A DNA stretch of 47,652 bases from Sphingobium algorifonticola (GCF_004005485.1 NZ_RZUL01000011.1:1-47652), one strand, 5' to 3'; shown: positions 31,946-40,265, counted from the first letter of the stretch. Made by a program: numbers and translations. The notes: generated by a model from the letters alone, not told the origin.

Positions 31946-34363
31946 TTATCCTTTCCTTCTGGTGGTGGCGCGGCGGCGCTCGTGAAAGACGGGCAGCCAG
32001 TGGCTGGGATTGTCGCCATGTTCGCGGCGAACCTGATCGAGGATTCCGACGGTTTCGGTGGTGCCCGAGAGGACGGCCAGCTCGTCGGACAGGCCGCCGA
32101 GATCAAGTTCCACCACGATGGAATCGTGACCCTGTTTGACCAGAAACCGCCGACTTTCGGGGATCAGATCGTTTCTGATGAGCTTGAACTCGGCACTGGT
32201 GAGGCCGAGTCCATCGATATAATCGACCTCTCGTCCGTGGGGGTTGGGCAAGAGGATCTTGGTGGCGACCTGTTCCATAATGCTATGAGAGATGTCCGAT
32301 CGCAGAGCGTCAGCCGGACTTTGCGTCCCGAACACCAGAAAGGCATTCTGCTTCCGGTAGGTCTTCAGGCCATCCTGCGCGAAGGCGCGGAAGGCATCAT
32401 CGCCCAGCGCCTTCCAGAACTCGTCGATGTCGATCACGAGGCGACGGCCATCAAGCAGGGCATCGATCCGGTGGAACATGTACATCATCAGCGGCGTGCG
32501 GATCTCGGGATTGTCGAGGAAATCCGTCATGTCGAAACCGATGAACCTAGCCTCGAGGGTCAGCTCGTCCCTGTCATTGTCAAACACCCAGCCGAGTGCA
32601 CCGCCGCGCGACCATTTTTCAAGCCGCGCGCCTATCCCTTCCGGATCGCGCTGTCCGAGCAACTGACGAAGCGCGAGAATTGACCGCTCCTCCGGGGGAA
32701 GGCGTCCGATCGAGAGGATGCCCTCGTCGATCATCCGCTCCTGCGTGACGCCGAGCTGGGTGCCCGATGGGGTCACCAGATGACGGATCAGCCTGCCGAG
32801 GAAGACGATGTTGCCCGGGGTCTGCTCAAGCGCGCGCAGCGGCGCAAACCCGGTCGGCACCCCATTGCGCAGCGCCAGATAGGTGCCGCCGGATGACCGC
32901 ACATATATCTCGGCCCCTCGGTCCTTGTCGATGAAGATCTGCTGCGCGCCGGTTTTCTCCAGCTGCGCCATCAGGAAATTCTGGACGACGGTTTTGCCGC
33001 CGCCCGACGGGCCAATGATCAGCGTGTGGCCAAGGTCGTTCACATGGAAGTTGAAATAGAAGGGCGACTGGGCCGCGGTCTTCATCAACGCGATCGCGGC
33101 GCCCCAATGATTGCCATCGGGCTTGCCGGCCGGGAAAGTGTGGAACGGGGAAAGCGCGGCAAAATTGCGTGACGTGATCGCCGCTGGCCGCGCACGCCAC
33201 GCGAAGTTGCCGGGAAGCTGCGACCAGAAGGCGGCCTCCAGCGCCGGACCCTCCCGAGCGGCCACCAGACCCGCGTCGGCGAGCGCCGCCCGGGCGGTCG
33301 AGAGATTTTCGGCCAGGCGCTTTTGATTTTCACCGAAAACCGCAAGCGAGAAATGATGCTCGCCCAGGACGAACCGATTGCTCTGCAGATCGTCGGCCGC
33401 GTCGGCCAGCTCAAGCGCCTGACTCGCAGCGGCATCCTCCGTCGAGGCCATCTGGTTCTGACGCCGGCGCAAGCGCTCCGAGGCCCGCGCTTTGCCCATG
33501 AACGCGAACGACTGCGTCACGACGAACGCGAAGTCCTGGCTGAGGAGCGCGTTCATCTGACCTGGCCTGGTCATGGCCGGATATTCGCGAATGCCGAAAA
33601 GGCCGACGAACCGGCTCGTGTCATGCGCCCGCACCTCGACTGTCTCGCGGCCGAAGATCACCCGTTCCCCATAAATGGCGGAACCGAGGTGGCCGCGGAC
33701 CAGCGGCACCCTGCCTGCGCGGCCCATCATCACCAGTTCGAGCACCTCGAGCGGCTGCGAAAACATCAGGCCATTGTGCTCGTACAGGTGCAGGCGTCGG
33801 GGCCGGCAGCGTGCGAGGAGCTTCTCGATGTCACGCGCCTTATCCTCGAAGCGCGCAAGCTCGTCCTCGTCGACTTCGGCCCCCTGCTTGCGCGCCGATG
33901 CCAGACGTCGAAGGAGCACGCCGGTACGATCAGCCGATCCAACGGACGGGCGCATTATTAGCGTCAGGTAGAGCTCGTTGACGAACATGCGCTTGGCGGT
34001 CACCCGCGCGCGGTATTTTGCATCGAGATCGGCCGCAAAGGCCGAGCGAAACTCGCCTTCGGGATAATCCGTGATTGGTCGGCGGACGATATGGGTCCAG
34101 ATCGCCAGACGGTCGTCGGCGATATTGCGCAGCGTGCCGTTGAGCTTTTCGTGCCAGTCGTTGAGATGGATTGGGTCGGCCGTCTCGAATGCAAGACCGT
34201 CGAGCTTGAACATCATCATGAGGTCGCGCCCGTCGAGCGCAATGATGTTGTCGTCGATATGACGCGCATAGGGGAGATAGCGCACGGGGTCGGCCTCTTG
34301 TCTGAGGATCCGCCACGGCGTCCGGGCGGCAGCGCCGCCCAACGAGTTGGCCCGGCTAGCCAT
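31946..34363 (-). CDS. virB4: VirB4 ATPase (805 aa)
   Basis: The CagE/TrbE/VirB4 N-terminal domain (RYLPYARHIDDNIIALDGRD, later RPITDYPEGEFRSAFAADLD) is followed by the C-terminal AAA domain with Walker A LIIGPSGGGKTVVQNFLMAQ, Walker B RRLVIDIDEFWKALGDDAFR and TQSPADALRSDISHSIMEQV. It is the largest ATPase of the T4SS and dislodges pilin. The ATG at 34363 (GGGGA seven bases upstream) overlaps virB3 by 8 bp; an ATG at 34390 would add nine residues and has no SD. Confidence 0.95.
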   Translation of the reverse strand: MASRANSLGGAAARTPWRILRQEADPVRYLPYARHIDDNIIALDGRDLMMMFKLDGLAFETADPIHLNDWHEKLNGTLRNIADDRLAIWTHIVRRPITDYPEGEFRSAFAADLDAKYRARVTAKRMFVNELYLTLIMRPSVGSADRTGVLLRRLASARKQGAEVDEDELARFEDKARDIEKLLARCRPRRLHLYEHNGLMFSQPLEVLELVMMGRAGRVPLVRGHLGSAIYGERVIFGRETVEVRAHDTSRFVGLFGIREYPAMTRPGQMNALLSQDFAFVVTQSFAFMGKARASERLRRRQNQMASTEDAAASQALELADAADDLQSNRFVLGEHHFSLAVFGENQKRLAENLSTARAALADAGLVAAREGPALEAAFWSQLPGNFAWRARPAAITSRNFAALSPFHTFPAGKPDGNHWGAAIALMKTAAQSPFYFNFHVNDLGHTLIIGPSGGGKTVVQNFLMAQLEKTGAQQIFIDKDRGAEIYVRSSGGTYLALRNGVPTGFAPLRALEQTPGNIVFLGRLIRHLVTPSGTQLGVTQERMIDEGILSIGRLPPEERSILALRQLLGQRDPEGIGARLEKWSRGGALGWVFDNDRDELTLEARFIGFDMTDFLDNPEIRTPLMMYMFHRIDALLDGRRLVIDIDEFWKALGDDAFRAFAQDGLKTYRKQNAFLVFGTQSPADALRSDISHSIMEQVATKILLPNPHGREVDYIDGLGLTSAEFKLIRNDLIPESRRFLVKQGHDSIVVELDLGGLSDELAVLSGTTETVGILDQVRREHGDNPSHWLPVFHERRRATTRRKG

Positions 34364-34691
34364 GCGCGAATCCCCGGCGTTTCGCGCCATCGATCGGCAG
34401 GGGGGAGTAGGAGCTACCGCCCCACCATCCCCGATTGCGGCAGCGTGCCTTTGTCATTGTCCAGAGCCAGAGGAGGCGGAAGGCGTTCGCGTCGTGCCGC
34501 ACGATCAGCCGGGCGATGGCCAGAAAGGCCCCGGCTAGCGCAAAGGCATAAAGCGGGTTGCCGGTGATGATGAGCGTCAAGCACGCCGCCAGCGCGATCG
34601 GCAGCGATGCTTCGATCGGAACGCCCAACCACATCGTTGGCCGGGTCACGGCCAGGAAGAGCGTCTCCTCCCTGAGTTTTTCGTCATCCAT
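34356..34691 (-). CDS. virB3: VirB3 membrane protein (111 aa)
   Basis: A small VirB3/TrbD-family protein: ETLFLAVTRPTMWLGVPIEA leads into two hydrophobic segments (SLPIALAACLTLIITGNPLY and AFALAGAFLAIARLIVRHDA), then NAFRLLWLWTMTKARCRNRG. It helps dock VirB4 at the inner membrane. It starts ten bases after the virB2 stop and overlaps virB4. Confidence 0.9.
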   Translation of the reverse strand: MDDEKLREETLFLAVTRPTMWLGVPIEASLPIALAACLTLIITGNPLYAFALAGAFLAIARLIVRHDANAFRLLWLWTMTKARCRNRGWWGGSSYSPLPIDGAKRRGFAHG

Positions 34692-34701
34692 TCCAGCGCA
34701 C

Positions 34702-35043
34702 TCACGCGCCGCCAGTGATGGTATCGACGATCCACTGCGCGCTGAACACGATGAAGATGCCGACGATGACGGTGACCAGGAGCCCCAGGCTCGCTCGTCC
34801 GGTGAAGAACATGAAACCCACGATGACGACCGCGATCACCGCGATGGTTTTCGCAAAAGTGCCGGTCAGCCAGGTCTTTATGTTCTCCGCCATCGAGGTG
34901 ATGCCATCGGCTGATTGGGCATGGGCCGGATCGGTGAGCAGGAGCGACACCACAACGACCGCGACAAACAGTGCCAGATATTGCGCGAAACTGCGCCGGC
35001 GCGGCGTCAACCATATCTTGGAATTGGTCGCTAAGGCAGTCAT
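34702..35043 (-). CDS. virB2: VirB2 major pilin (113 aa)
   Basis: A TrbC/VirB2 pro-pilin. A long signal sequence (YLALFVAVVVVSLLLTDPAHA, cut after AHA) is followed by MAENIKTWLTGTFAKTIAVI and two hydrophobic helices (AVIAVVIVGFMFFTGRASLG and VTVIVGIFIVFSAQWIVDTI). It makes the shaft of the conjugative pilus. The ATG at 35043 overlaps the virB1 stop by 4 bp. Confidence 0.9.
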   Translation of the reverse strand: MTALATNSKIWLTPRRRSFAQYLALFVAVVVVSLLLTDPAHAQSADGITSMAENIKTWLTGTFAKTIAVIAVVIVGFMFFTGRASLGLLVTVIVGIFIVFSAQWIVDTITGGA

Positions 35044-35714
35044 TCGGCTTGTCCTTTCGGTGAACTGTTGGATGCTCCCCCAAAGACCATCAATGATGCC
35101 GTCTGCGCCCCCGCAGCGGTGTCCCATGCCTCTTGAACGCGCGGCGAGCGATCACCCGCCGAAGGCTTCGTAACTGTGGGTTCCGGCGTCACTGGCGCGG
35201 GCAAAGCGGCGGGTTCTGGTATAGCTTCACGCCTGATCGCTGGCACGACGATACTCGACGACGCGTAGACGCGGCTGACATAGCCGTTTCCGAACCCGCG
35301 CGAACGACTGCCCGTATTGTACATCGACATGGCGGTCGCGATGGCCACCTCTGCAGAAGGACTGGAGCGCGCAACGCTCAGATAGTTGGAAGCCAGCACG
35401 CGTGCGGCGGCAGCGAGATTACGGCAGGGATCGAAGGCGTCATCGACCGACAGGCCAAGCCACCTGAGATTTGCGCTGTTGATTTGTCCCAGACCCAGGT
35501 CGATGTTGTAGCCGCGGGCGATCAGCGATCGAGCGACTGCGGCGGCCGACACCCGATCGCCGGGATTGGGTGCGGCAACCCCCTTCGCATTCACGCCGAT
35601 GGCGTAGGGGTTGAAATGACTTTCGGTGTGGACGACCGACACAAGCGTTTCGACCGCAACCGTTGGTGCGCATTGCTGCGCCAGTCCGACCACGGTTGCG
35701 AGCTCGAGGATCAC
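35040..35714 (-). CDS. virB1: VirB1-like lytic transglycosylase (224 aa)
   Basis: A lysozyme-like SLT domain: VETLVSVVHTESHFNPYAIG with catalytic Glu31, NIDLGLGQINSANLRWLGLS, then AARVLASNYLS and MYNTGSRSRGFGNGYVSRVY. It opens peptidoglycan for T4SS assembly. No classic signal peptide is visible at the N-terminus (MILELATVVGLAQQCAP), so export may use the short hydrophobic start. The C-terminal 60 residues are Pro/Ser-rich. It overlaps both neighbours by 4 bp. Confidence 0.9.
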   Translation of the reverse strand: MILELATVVGLAQQCAPTVAVETLVSVVHTESHFNPYAIGVNAKGVAAPNPGDRVSAAAVARSLIARGYNIDLGLGQINSANLRWLGLSVDDAFDPCRNLAAAARVLASNYLSVARSSPSAEVAIATAMSMYNTGSRSRGFGNGYVSRVYASSSIVVPAIRREAIPEPAALPAPVTPEPTVTKPSAGDRSPRVQEAWDTAAGAQTASLMVFGGASNSSPKGQAE

Positions 35715-36073
35715 TGTGGTGTGGTCCCTTGTTCACTGGGAGACGCTGGCAAGCTTTCGATATTTGCAAGCGAATAGGATTGCTGCCGCCCGTCGGTGAA
35801 CGTCATCACCACCCGGCGCCGGGAAGCGGAATCGCGATCATAAACCTTGGTCTTCGCAACGCCACCACCGGAGCAGCCGGGGAATGAACCGCCTAATGCC
35901 AGACGCTCCCAGAGCTTCACCATAGGCGGCACGCAGGCGGGGTACTGGGTCGCACCGCCCGGGTTCGAGAGGCAAAGCAAAACCTGGCAGCCTAGATCGT
36001 TGGCGGCCGCAGGAGCCGCCTGGGCAGACATCGCCACGATCGGAACGGCAAGGGCAAGGCGCAGGCGCTGCAT
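35711..36073 (-). CDS. TrbM/KikA-like conjugal transfer protein (120 aa)
   Basis: A signal peptide (MQRLRLALAVPIVAMSAQA, processed near APAAA) precedes a cysteine-rich module: LGCQVLLCLSNPGGATQYPA, then CVPPMVKLWERL and GSFPGCSGGG. Four or more paired cysteines in this order are typical of TrbM/KikA proteins at the start of T4SS operons. It is the first gene of the transfer operon; the ATG has SD GGAG eight bases upstream. Regulation may involve the palindrome at 36173-36192. Confidence 0.8.
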   Translation of the reverse strand: MQRLRLALAVPIVAMSAQAAPAAANDLGCQVLLCLSNPGGATQYPACVPPMVKLWERLALGGSFPGCSGGGVAKTKVYDRDSASRRRVVMTFTDGRQQSYSLANIESLPASPSEQGTTPQ

Positions 36074-36172
36074 CTGATTTCTCCGCTTTTCAGCGCCGCT
36101 GCATTAAAAATGCGCCGACTACTCTCCGTTGAAAATCACCTCTCTTTTGAACCCGGCCCGGCGTTATCGGCA

Positions 36173-36192
36173 ATCCCCCCACAAGGGGGGAG
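36173..36192. promoter_or_regulatory. palindrome between the phyH-like gene and the T4SS operon
   Basis: ATCCCCCCACAAGGGGGGAG contains CCCCCC (36175-36180) and GGGGGG (36185-36190) around ACAA. It starts 100 bp before the trbM-like ATG and just after the phyH-like stop. It may be a terminator without a U-tract, or a regulatory site: its ends resemble the lux-box-like palindrome at 37801. Confidence 0.35.
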
Positions 36193-36202
36193 CGCGCTGG
36201 AA

Positions 36203-37111
36203 TCAGTTTTCGCTGGATGCGGCTCGGACCCGGCGTTGTTCTTCAACAAATTCCTCAAGTGCTGCCGTTTGATCTGGACGTAAGGCATCGATCGCGCCGA
36301 GATGCTCGGAGCGTTCCTCGCCCAGCAGAAGAGATGGGCATCGTCCCTCGTAGTTCCCCAAATTGGGCCGATGCTGCTGGTATCCGACCAAAGCGGCCAA
36401 ATCTGGAGAGAATGTCCGTGCTACCTCGGGTGGATAGACCAACCACTGGTTTTCATATGGTTTCAGCCATCCGAGGCAATAGCTCACGATCATGCCTTGA
36501 CGCACACCCGGTGACTGGTTGCCGCCAGCACCATGAAGGGTCGAGCCGAGGAAGATGATTGCAGATCCTGGACTGCATTCCACTGCCACCGGCTCCTCGG
36601 GAGGTTCAGGTGTAAGCGCATTTGCGGCGTGGCTGCGTGGCCAGATCAGCGTCGTGCCATTGTCATGTCGATATTCGGTGAACGGCCACATAACGTTGAG
36701 GAGATATTCGACCTCGCCAGTTTGGCCCCGCCACATATCCTGATCGCGGTGGGGAAATTGCGGCAGTGCGCCGGGATGCAGCTCGAGAGCTTGAGCGAGA
36801 TTGAGCTGGATTGTGTCGCACCAAGGACTGAGCACAGCTTGCGCGATCGCCATGATCTGGGGATGCTGGATGAACGCCGACACATGGTTCGATCGTTTGA
36901 GCAGACTGCCGAACCTCTTGGTGCGGCTGCCGTAGAAACCGCCTTCGCAAAACGGCGTTGCCTCGAAGTGCGGAGCCAGATCTCTCGCCAGCAACTGGAC
37001 AATATCGCGGGGCATGATGTCTTGAAGCACGCAGAAGCCTTCGCGCATCAGTGTTTCATAAATTGACCCGTGGGCCTCGATCTCGTCTACAGGTAGCGGC
37101 TTGGTAGCCAT
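36203..37111 (-). CDS. phytanoyl-CoA dioxygenase-family protein (302 aa)
   Basis: A PhyH-type Fe(II)/2-oxoglutarate oxygenase. The iron ligands appear as His121-Arg-Asp123 (FPHRDQDMW) and distal His193 (STLHGAGGNQS), with an Arg at 204 for 2-oxoglutarate. YHDNG-like RHDNGTTLIWPRSH is also conserved. It starts 17 bp after the luxI stop (ATG 37111, SD GGGAG), so it is in the luxI operon. Adjacency to luxI suggests it hydroxylates an acyl-chain or AHL-related substrate, or makes a signal-linked metabolite; this is inference. Confidence 0.85.
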   Translation of the reverse strand: MATKPLPVDEIEAHGSIYETLMREGFCVLQDIMPRDIVQLLARDLAPHFEATPFCEGGFYGSRTKRFGSLLKRSNHVSAFIQHPQIMAIAQAVLSPWCDTIQLNLAQALELHPGALPQFPHRDQDMWRGQTGEVEYLLNVMWPFTEYRHDNGTTLIWPRSHAANALTPEPPEEPVAVECSPGSAIIFLGSTLHGAGGNQSPGVRQGMIVSYCLGWLKPYENQWLVYPPEVARTFSPDLAALVGYQQHRPNLGNYEGRCPSLLLGEERSEHLGAIDALRPDQTAALEEFVEEQRRVRAASSEN

Positions 37112-37128
37112 GCGATGTCTCCCGAATT

Positions 37129-37746
37129 TCATGCTGCGGCGCAATCAAGATCCATCAGATGGATCTGCGCGAAGATGCCGGATTGACGCAGGAGGTTGGG
37201 GGTATCCGGGCCAATATTGATCTGCATGGCCGATAGGCCGCGGGGATCGTTGTTGTCCGGCAATCCCAGCGGAAGGCATTCCCATCCGAACGCGAGGATC
37301 TGTTGGAACCATGCCCATTCGGCAACGCCGGTATAGGTCAGGATGCCATTGCTGAGGGCGTATTCGACCAAGGCAGAGACGAGGCGATTGCGCGTGGCGA
37401 GCCGCTCGCGAGCCTTCAGGCGGCGCGCCAGGCAGAAGCGGGTTATTTCGCGAACAGTCGGGCCGGTGGGCGGTACGCGATTGCACAGATTGGGGAAGAT
37501 AGTGTCGAGGATGTGCGGCCGGTCGGTCTGGAGCAGACGGGCAGAGCCGGTATGCTCACCGGTGTCATCGGTGATGACGATATAGACGGCTTCATCATCA
37601 TCGAATTGATCGATCTCGTAGCGACGGGCCAGAACGGGAATGTCCCAGCCAAGTAGATCAACGAACACACGTTTGCGCTCTTCAAACATTGATCTGAATA
37701 CACGGCCACTCAGGGCCTGTTCGATGCCATGTCCTGTAACCACCAT
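37129..37746 (-). CDS. luxI: LuxI-type acyl-homoserine-lactone synthase (205 aa)
   Basis: Conserved LuxI residues are present: MFEERKRVFVDLLGWDIPV (Arg24, Phe28, Trp34), Asp46 and Asp49 in YEIDQFDD, Arg70 in GSARLL, and Glu100/Arg103 in VREITRFCL. It makes an AHL from SAM and acyl-ACP. Four in-frame starts exist; ATG 37746 has GGAGG five bases upstream and is preferred. A 16-bp palindrome at 37801-37816 lies about 55 bp upstream. The gene is transcribed with the phyH-like gene. Confidence 0.92.
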   Translation of the reverse strand: MVVTGHGIEQALSGRVFRSMFEERKRVFVDLLGWDIPVLARRYEIDQFDDDEAVYIVITDDTGEHTGSARLLQTDRPHILDTIFPNLCNRVPPTGPTVREITRFCLARRLKARERLATRNRLVSALVEYALSNGILTYTGVAEWAWFQQILAFGWECLPLGLPDNNDPRGLSAMQINIGPDTPNLLRQSGIFAQIHLMDLDCAAA

Positions 37747-37800
37747 CATCACCTCCATTTGTAAGGCGATCATTCGATCAGCTTGTCATGATCTGCGTTA

Positions 37801-37816
37801 TCCCCAGAACTGGGGA
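37801..37816. promoter_or_regulatory. lux-box-like palindrome upstream of luxI
   Basis: TCCCCAGAACTGGGGA is a perfect palindrome (7-bp arms, AA centre) between the luxR stop and the luxI start. The position and symmetry fit a LuxR-AHL binding site driving luxI. The exact consensus of this LuxR is unknown. Confidence 0.6.
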
Positions 37817-37823
37817 GGGATCG

Positions 37824-38570
37824 TCAGCGCAGGATGTCGGTGAAGCTAATGGCACCGTCGAAGAGCGCGCGAATGGCGAGCATCGTGCGTTTGGTTACCC
37901 CGTAGCGGTCGCGTGCATCCTTGAGATGCTGCGTTACGGTTTCAGCACCGACTCCGAGTATTTTGGCGATTTCCCAATCGGTTTTACCCCGCGCGACCAG
38001 CGCGACGCATTCTATTTGACGCTCGGTGAGTTGCGGCGCGGCCGCGATGGGAGCTATCGTGGCGCGCGCTATCTTGCGTGCGGCTTCGAATGCGAAACTG
38101 CCGACAAGCTGGACAAGCGGTAGTTGCTCTTCGTCGAGATCCTCGCCCTCGCGCATGGCAAATGAACAGGAACCGTTTACCTCGCCAGGGACGTGTGCAG
38201 GGATCGTGAATCCGTCGCCAAGACCCGCGGATCGAGCCGCTGCCAATACCGCGTGGTCACGCGGATGGAGTGAGATCATAGCCTCCACCTTCGACCAAGC
38301 GAACCCCATGGTGGTCGTATGACTTGCACGATGGATCGGGTCAGCGGCGTACAATCGGCCCTCCTCGAACGCATCAACCCAATCTCGCGGATAGTTGACA
38401 AGGCGAACGGCTGTGCTTCCCGGGTTCAATAAGTCAATGTGATGCACGAGCGCGAAATAGCGGAAACCCATGGCTGCCGTGATTCCTTCGACAGCGTGTA
38501 GGAGTGCGCAAGGGGTCGAAGCAGCGCGGGCCACAGTGCAGAACGCCTGCACTTCGGCAAGGGTGATCAT
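37824..38570 (-). CDS. luxR: LuxR-type AHL-responsive regulator (248 aa)
   Basis: An autoinducer-binding domain (GFRYFALVHHIDLLN, then YPRDWVDAFEEGRLYAADPI with the Trp and Asp that contact AHL) is joined to a C-terminal LuxR HTH (LTERQIECVALVARGKTDWE, IAKILGVGAETVTQHLKDAR). It sits directly upstream of luxI on the same strand, so it is the cognate receptor. It probably binds the palindrome at 37801. The start ATG 38570 gives the usual family length. Confidence 0.92.
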   Translation of the reverse strand: MITLAEVQAFCTVARAASTPCALLHAVEGITAAMGFRYFALVHHIDLLNPGSTAVRLVNYPRDWVDAFEEGRLYAADPIHRASHTTTMGFAWSKVEAMISLHPRDHAVLAAARSAGLGDGFTIPAHVPGEVNGSCSFAMREGEDLDEEQLPLVQLVGSFAFEAARKIARATIAPIAAAPQLTERQIECVALVARGKTDWEIAKILGVGAETVTQHLKDARDRYGVTKRTMLAIRALFDGAISFTDILR

Positions 38571-38588
38571 AGGCCGCCGATCTACTGG

Positions 38589-39347
38589 CTACACGAGAGC
38601 CTCAATATTGAGATGTCCGTCGCGGACAGCGCGAAGCACAAGTTGGGTCCGACGGCGGACGCCATAACGTCGGCGCGCGCCCTCGACATATTCGTGCACA
38701 GTGTCACGGCTCAGACCCAGAATCTGTCCGATCTCCCAGTCGCTTTTCCCCTGTGCCACCAGATCAATGCAGTCGATTTGGCGTGGGCTGAGCGCTATTG
38801 GCACGTTTGCCAGTTCATCGGTACCAAGAAGGGTTCGAGCCTGGTCGAACGCGACCGTGCCAATCAATCGGGCAGAGAGAAGGTCCGGGCTTGAAATCTT
38901 GTCATCGCCTCGACGCGCTATGGTGAACATCGCGTCGGGCTCGTCGCGCATCCTGATCGGCATGGTGAACCCAGATGCCAGTCCATGTGCGCGACCCCGT
39001 TCAAGGATCGAACGCTGGCGAGCATTGGGCGAGATATAATCTTCTAGATGATCCCAAGTGAGCCCGGAGACGGTCTTGGCGCAGGCGATGTGGACCGGAT
39101 CGTCAAGATGGAGGCGCGCGTCTATCACCTCCTCGACCCAGCGCGCCGGATAGGTGGTTAACAGCAGGGCTTTGCGGGTGGTACTTTTCAGGTCGACATT
39201 GTGCACCAATGCGAACCAGCGGAATCCGAACTGACGCACAATCGCATCGAGCAAGGATTTTAGCTGATCGAGCGTCGTCGCCTGGCGGCATTCGGCTTCG
39301 AATGCGGTGATATCGCCCAAGCGACCGGCATCTTCCATATTGCTCAT
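38589..39347 (-). CDS. second LuxR-family regulator (252 aa)
   Basis: Close in design to the neighbouring LuxR: an autoinducer-binding domain (GFRWFALVHNVDLKS, then YPARWVEEVIDARLHLDDPV) and an HTH (LSPRQIDCIDLVAQGKSDWE, IGQILGLSRDTVHEYVEGAR). The two genes probably arose by duplication. It has no adjacent synthase of its own, so it may respond to the same AHL or act as a solo. The start is uncertain: ATG 39347 matches the length of its paralogue, but the frame stays open upstream to 39566. Confidence 0.88.
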   Translation of the reverse strand: MSNMEDAGRLGDITAFEAECRQATTLDQLKSLLDAIVRQFGFRWFALVHNVDLKSTTRKALLLTTYPARWVEEVIDARLHLDDPVHIACAKTVSGLTWDHLEDYISPNARQRSILERGRAHGLASGFTMPIRMRDEPDAMFTIARRGDDKISSPDLLSARLIGTVAFDQARTLLGTDELANVPIALSPRQIDCIDLVAQGKSDWEIGQILGLSRDTVHEYVEGARRRYGVRRRTQLVLRAVRDGHLNIEALV

Positions 39348-39349
39348 AG

Positions 39350-39364
39350 TGCGAACGGTTCGCA
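39350..39364. promoter_or_regulatory. palindrome at the start of the second luxR
   Basis: TGCGAACGGTTCGCA (7-bp arms, single central G) lies three bases upstream of the proposed ATG 39347. It could be an operator for autoregulation, or coding sequence if translation starts further upstream. Confidence 0.3.
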
Positions 39365-39506
39365 TTCCGATTGCGGGTTCGTCCAGTCGCCGTTCGGCGA
39401 AGCCATTGAAAAACAAGACCGGATGCGTTCTGATGTCAGCTCCCCGCAACATATGCACAGGTCGTCCTAGGCGGGAGCTGCCCGGTGCCATGATGAAAGG
39501 GCACGC

Positions 39507-39536
39507 GTGACACTTTACCTCCGGGCAAAGTGTCAC
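39507..39536. promoter_or_regulatory. 10-bp inverted repeat between divergent genes
   Basis: GTGACACTTT (39507-39516) and AAAGTGTCAC (39527-39536) form a perfect inverted repeat with a 10-bp spacer. It lies between the second luxR and the divergent gene at 39612, about 75 bp before the latter. The size and symmetry suit a dimeric regulator. Confidence 0.5.
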
Positions 39537-39611
39537 AGCCGACAAAATGATGAAATTTGCGGCCAAAGGGGATTCACTTCACCCCCCGTATGTGCTTGAT
39601 TCAATCCTGTT

Positions 39612-40178
39612 ATGTTGCACAATCCAATCATCGGTGACGGCCGCCAGCAACTGGATATGCCGTCCTTGTTGGAGATGCTTGCGCGGTCCTCGTCTCGGCC
39701 GCGCTACGCCTTTATGGTGCTCAACCTGATTGCGCAGGTTTCCCGTTCCGACGGCAGCGCTGGGCCGTTGGTAGCCAAGGGCGGCAGCCTCATTCCCTTG
39801 CGTGACTGGCTTTGTGATGCACTGACGCCGATGGGGCAGCGCGACCCCCGGCGCGTCGCCCTGGAAGAGCGGATACGCAGCGATCTGGCAATGTCCGGCG
39901 CGTTGCCGATCGATGGGGATCAGGCCACGGCTATGGTGGAAGACGCCATCCGTGAGCAGGTACGAGCTTCAGGCAAGACGAATGTGAGCCGGGCGGTGTC
40001 TGAGCTGGTGCGCGCTGGCTTGCTCAAGCGGCACTATCAGGGCTATTGCGTTGATCATCATAATCGCGGTGCACGACGCCAGGCCGTCTATATCTTGGCA
40101 GGCAGCGCGCGCGGCTTGATCGGCGGCAGACAAGAGCAGCCGAGAGCCGTTCCGAGACAGGCAGAACTCGCATTCTGA
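39612..40178 (+). CDS. hypothetical protein with a winged-helix-like C-terminus (188 aa)
   Basis: The first half is helical (MPSLLEMLARSSSRPRYAFM, VLNLIAQVSRSDGSAGPLV). The second half, GKTNVSRAVSELVRAGLLKR followed by HYQGYCVDHHNRGARRQAVY, reads as a winged helix with a basic wing. I do not recognise the family; a DNA-binding regulator or a small replication or partition accessory are both possible. The ATG at 39612 lies about 75 bp after an inverted repeat that may be its operator. It is divergent from the second luxR. Confidence 0.65.
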   Translation: MLHNPIIGDGRQQLDMPSLLEMLARSSSRPRYAFMVLNLIAQVSRSDGSAGPLVAKGGSLIPLRDWLCDALTPMGQRDPRRVALEERIRSDLAMSGALPIDGDQATAMVEDAIREQVRASGKTNVSRAVSELVRAGLLKRHYQGYCVDHHNRGARRQAVYILAGSARGLIGGRQEQPRAVPRQAELAF

Positions 40179-40265
40179 TCGCTCCGGAATAGTGGATATT
40201 TAACATAATTACTATTATCAAGCCAAATTAGCGCAGTGGATCGAGCTTAGATCGAACGGCAGATT

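Noticed and set aside
36895..36910. Partial match to the parS-like palindrome (TTGAGCAGACTG), also seen near 44376
   Set aside because: Only half-sites inside coding sequence; explained by chance.
39347..39566. N-terminal extension of the second LuxR to 39566
   Set aside because: The extra residues do not resemble a LuxR N-terminus, and the paralogue aligns from about 39347; kept only as an uncertainty.
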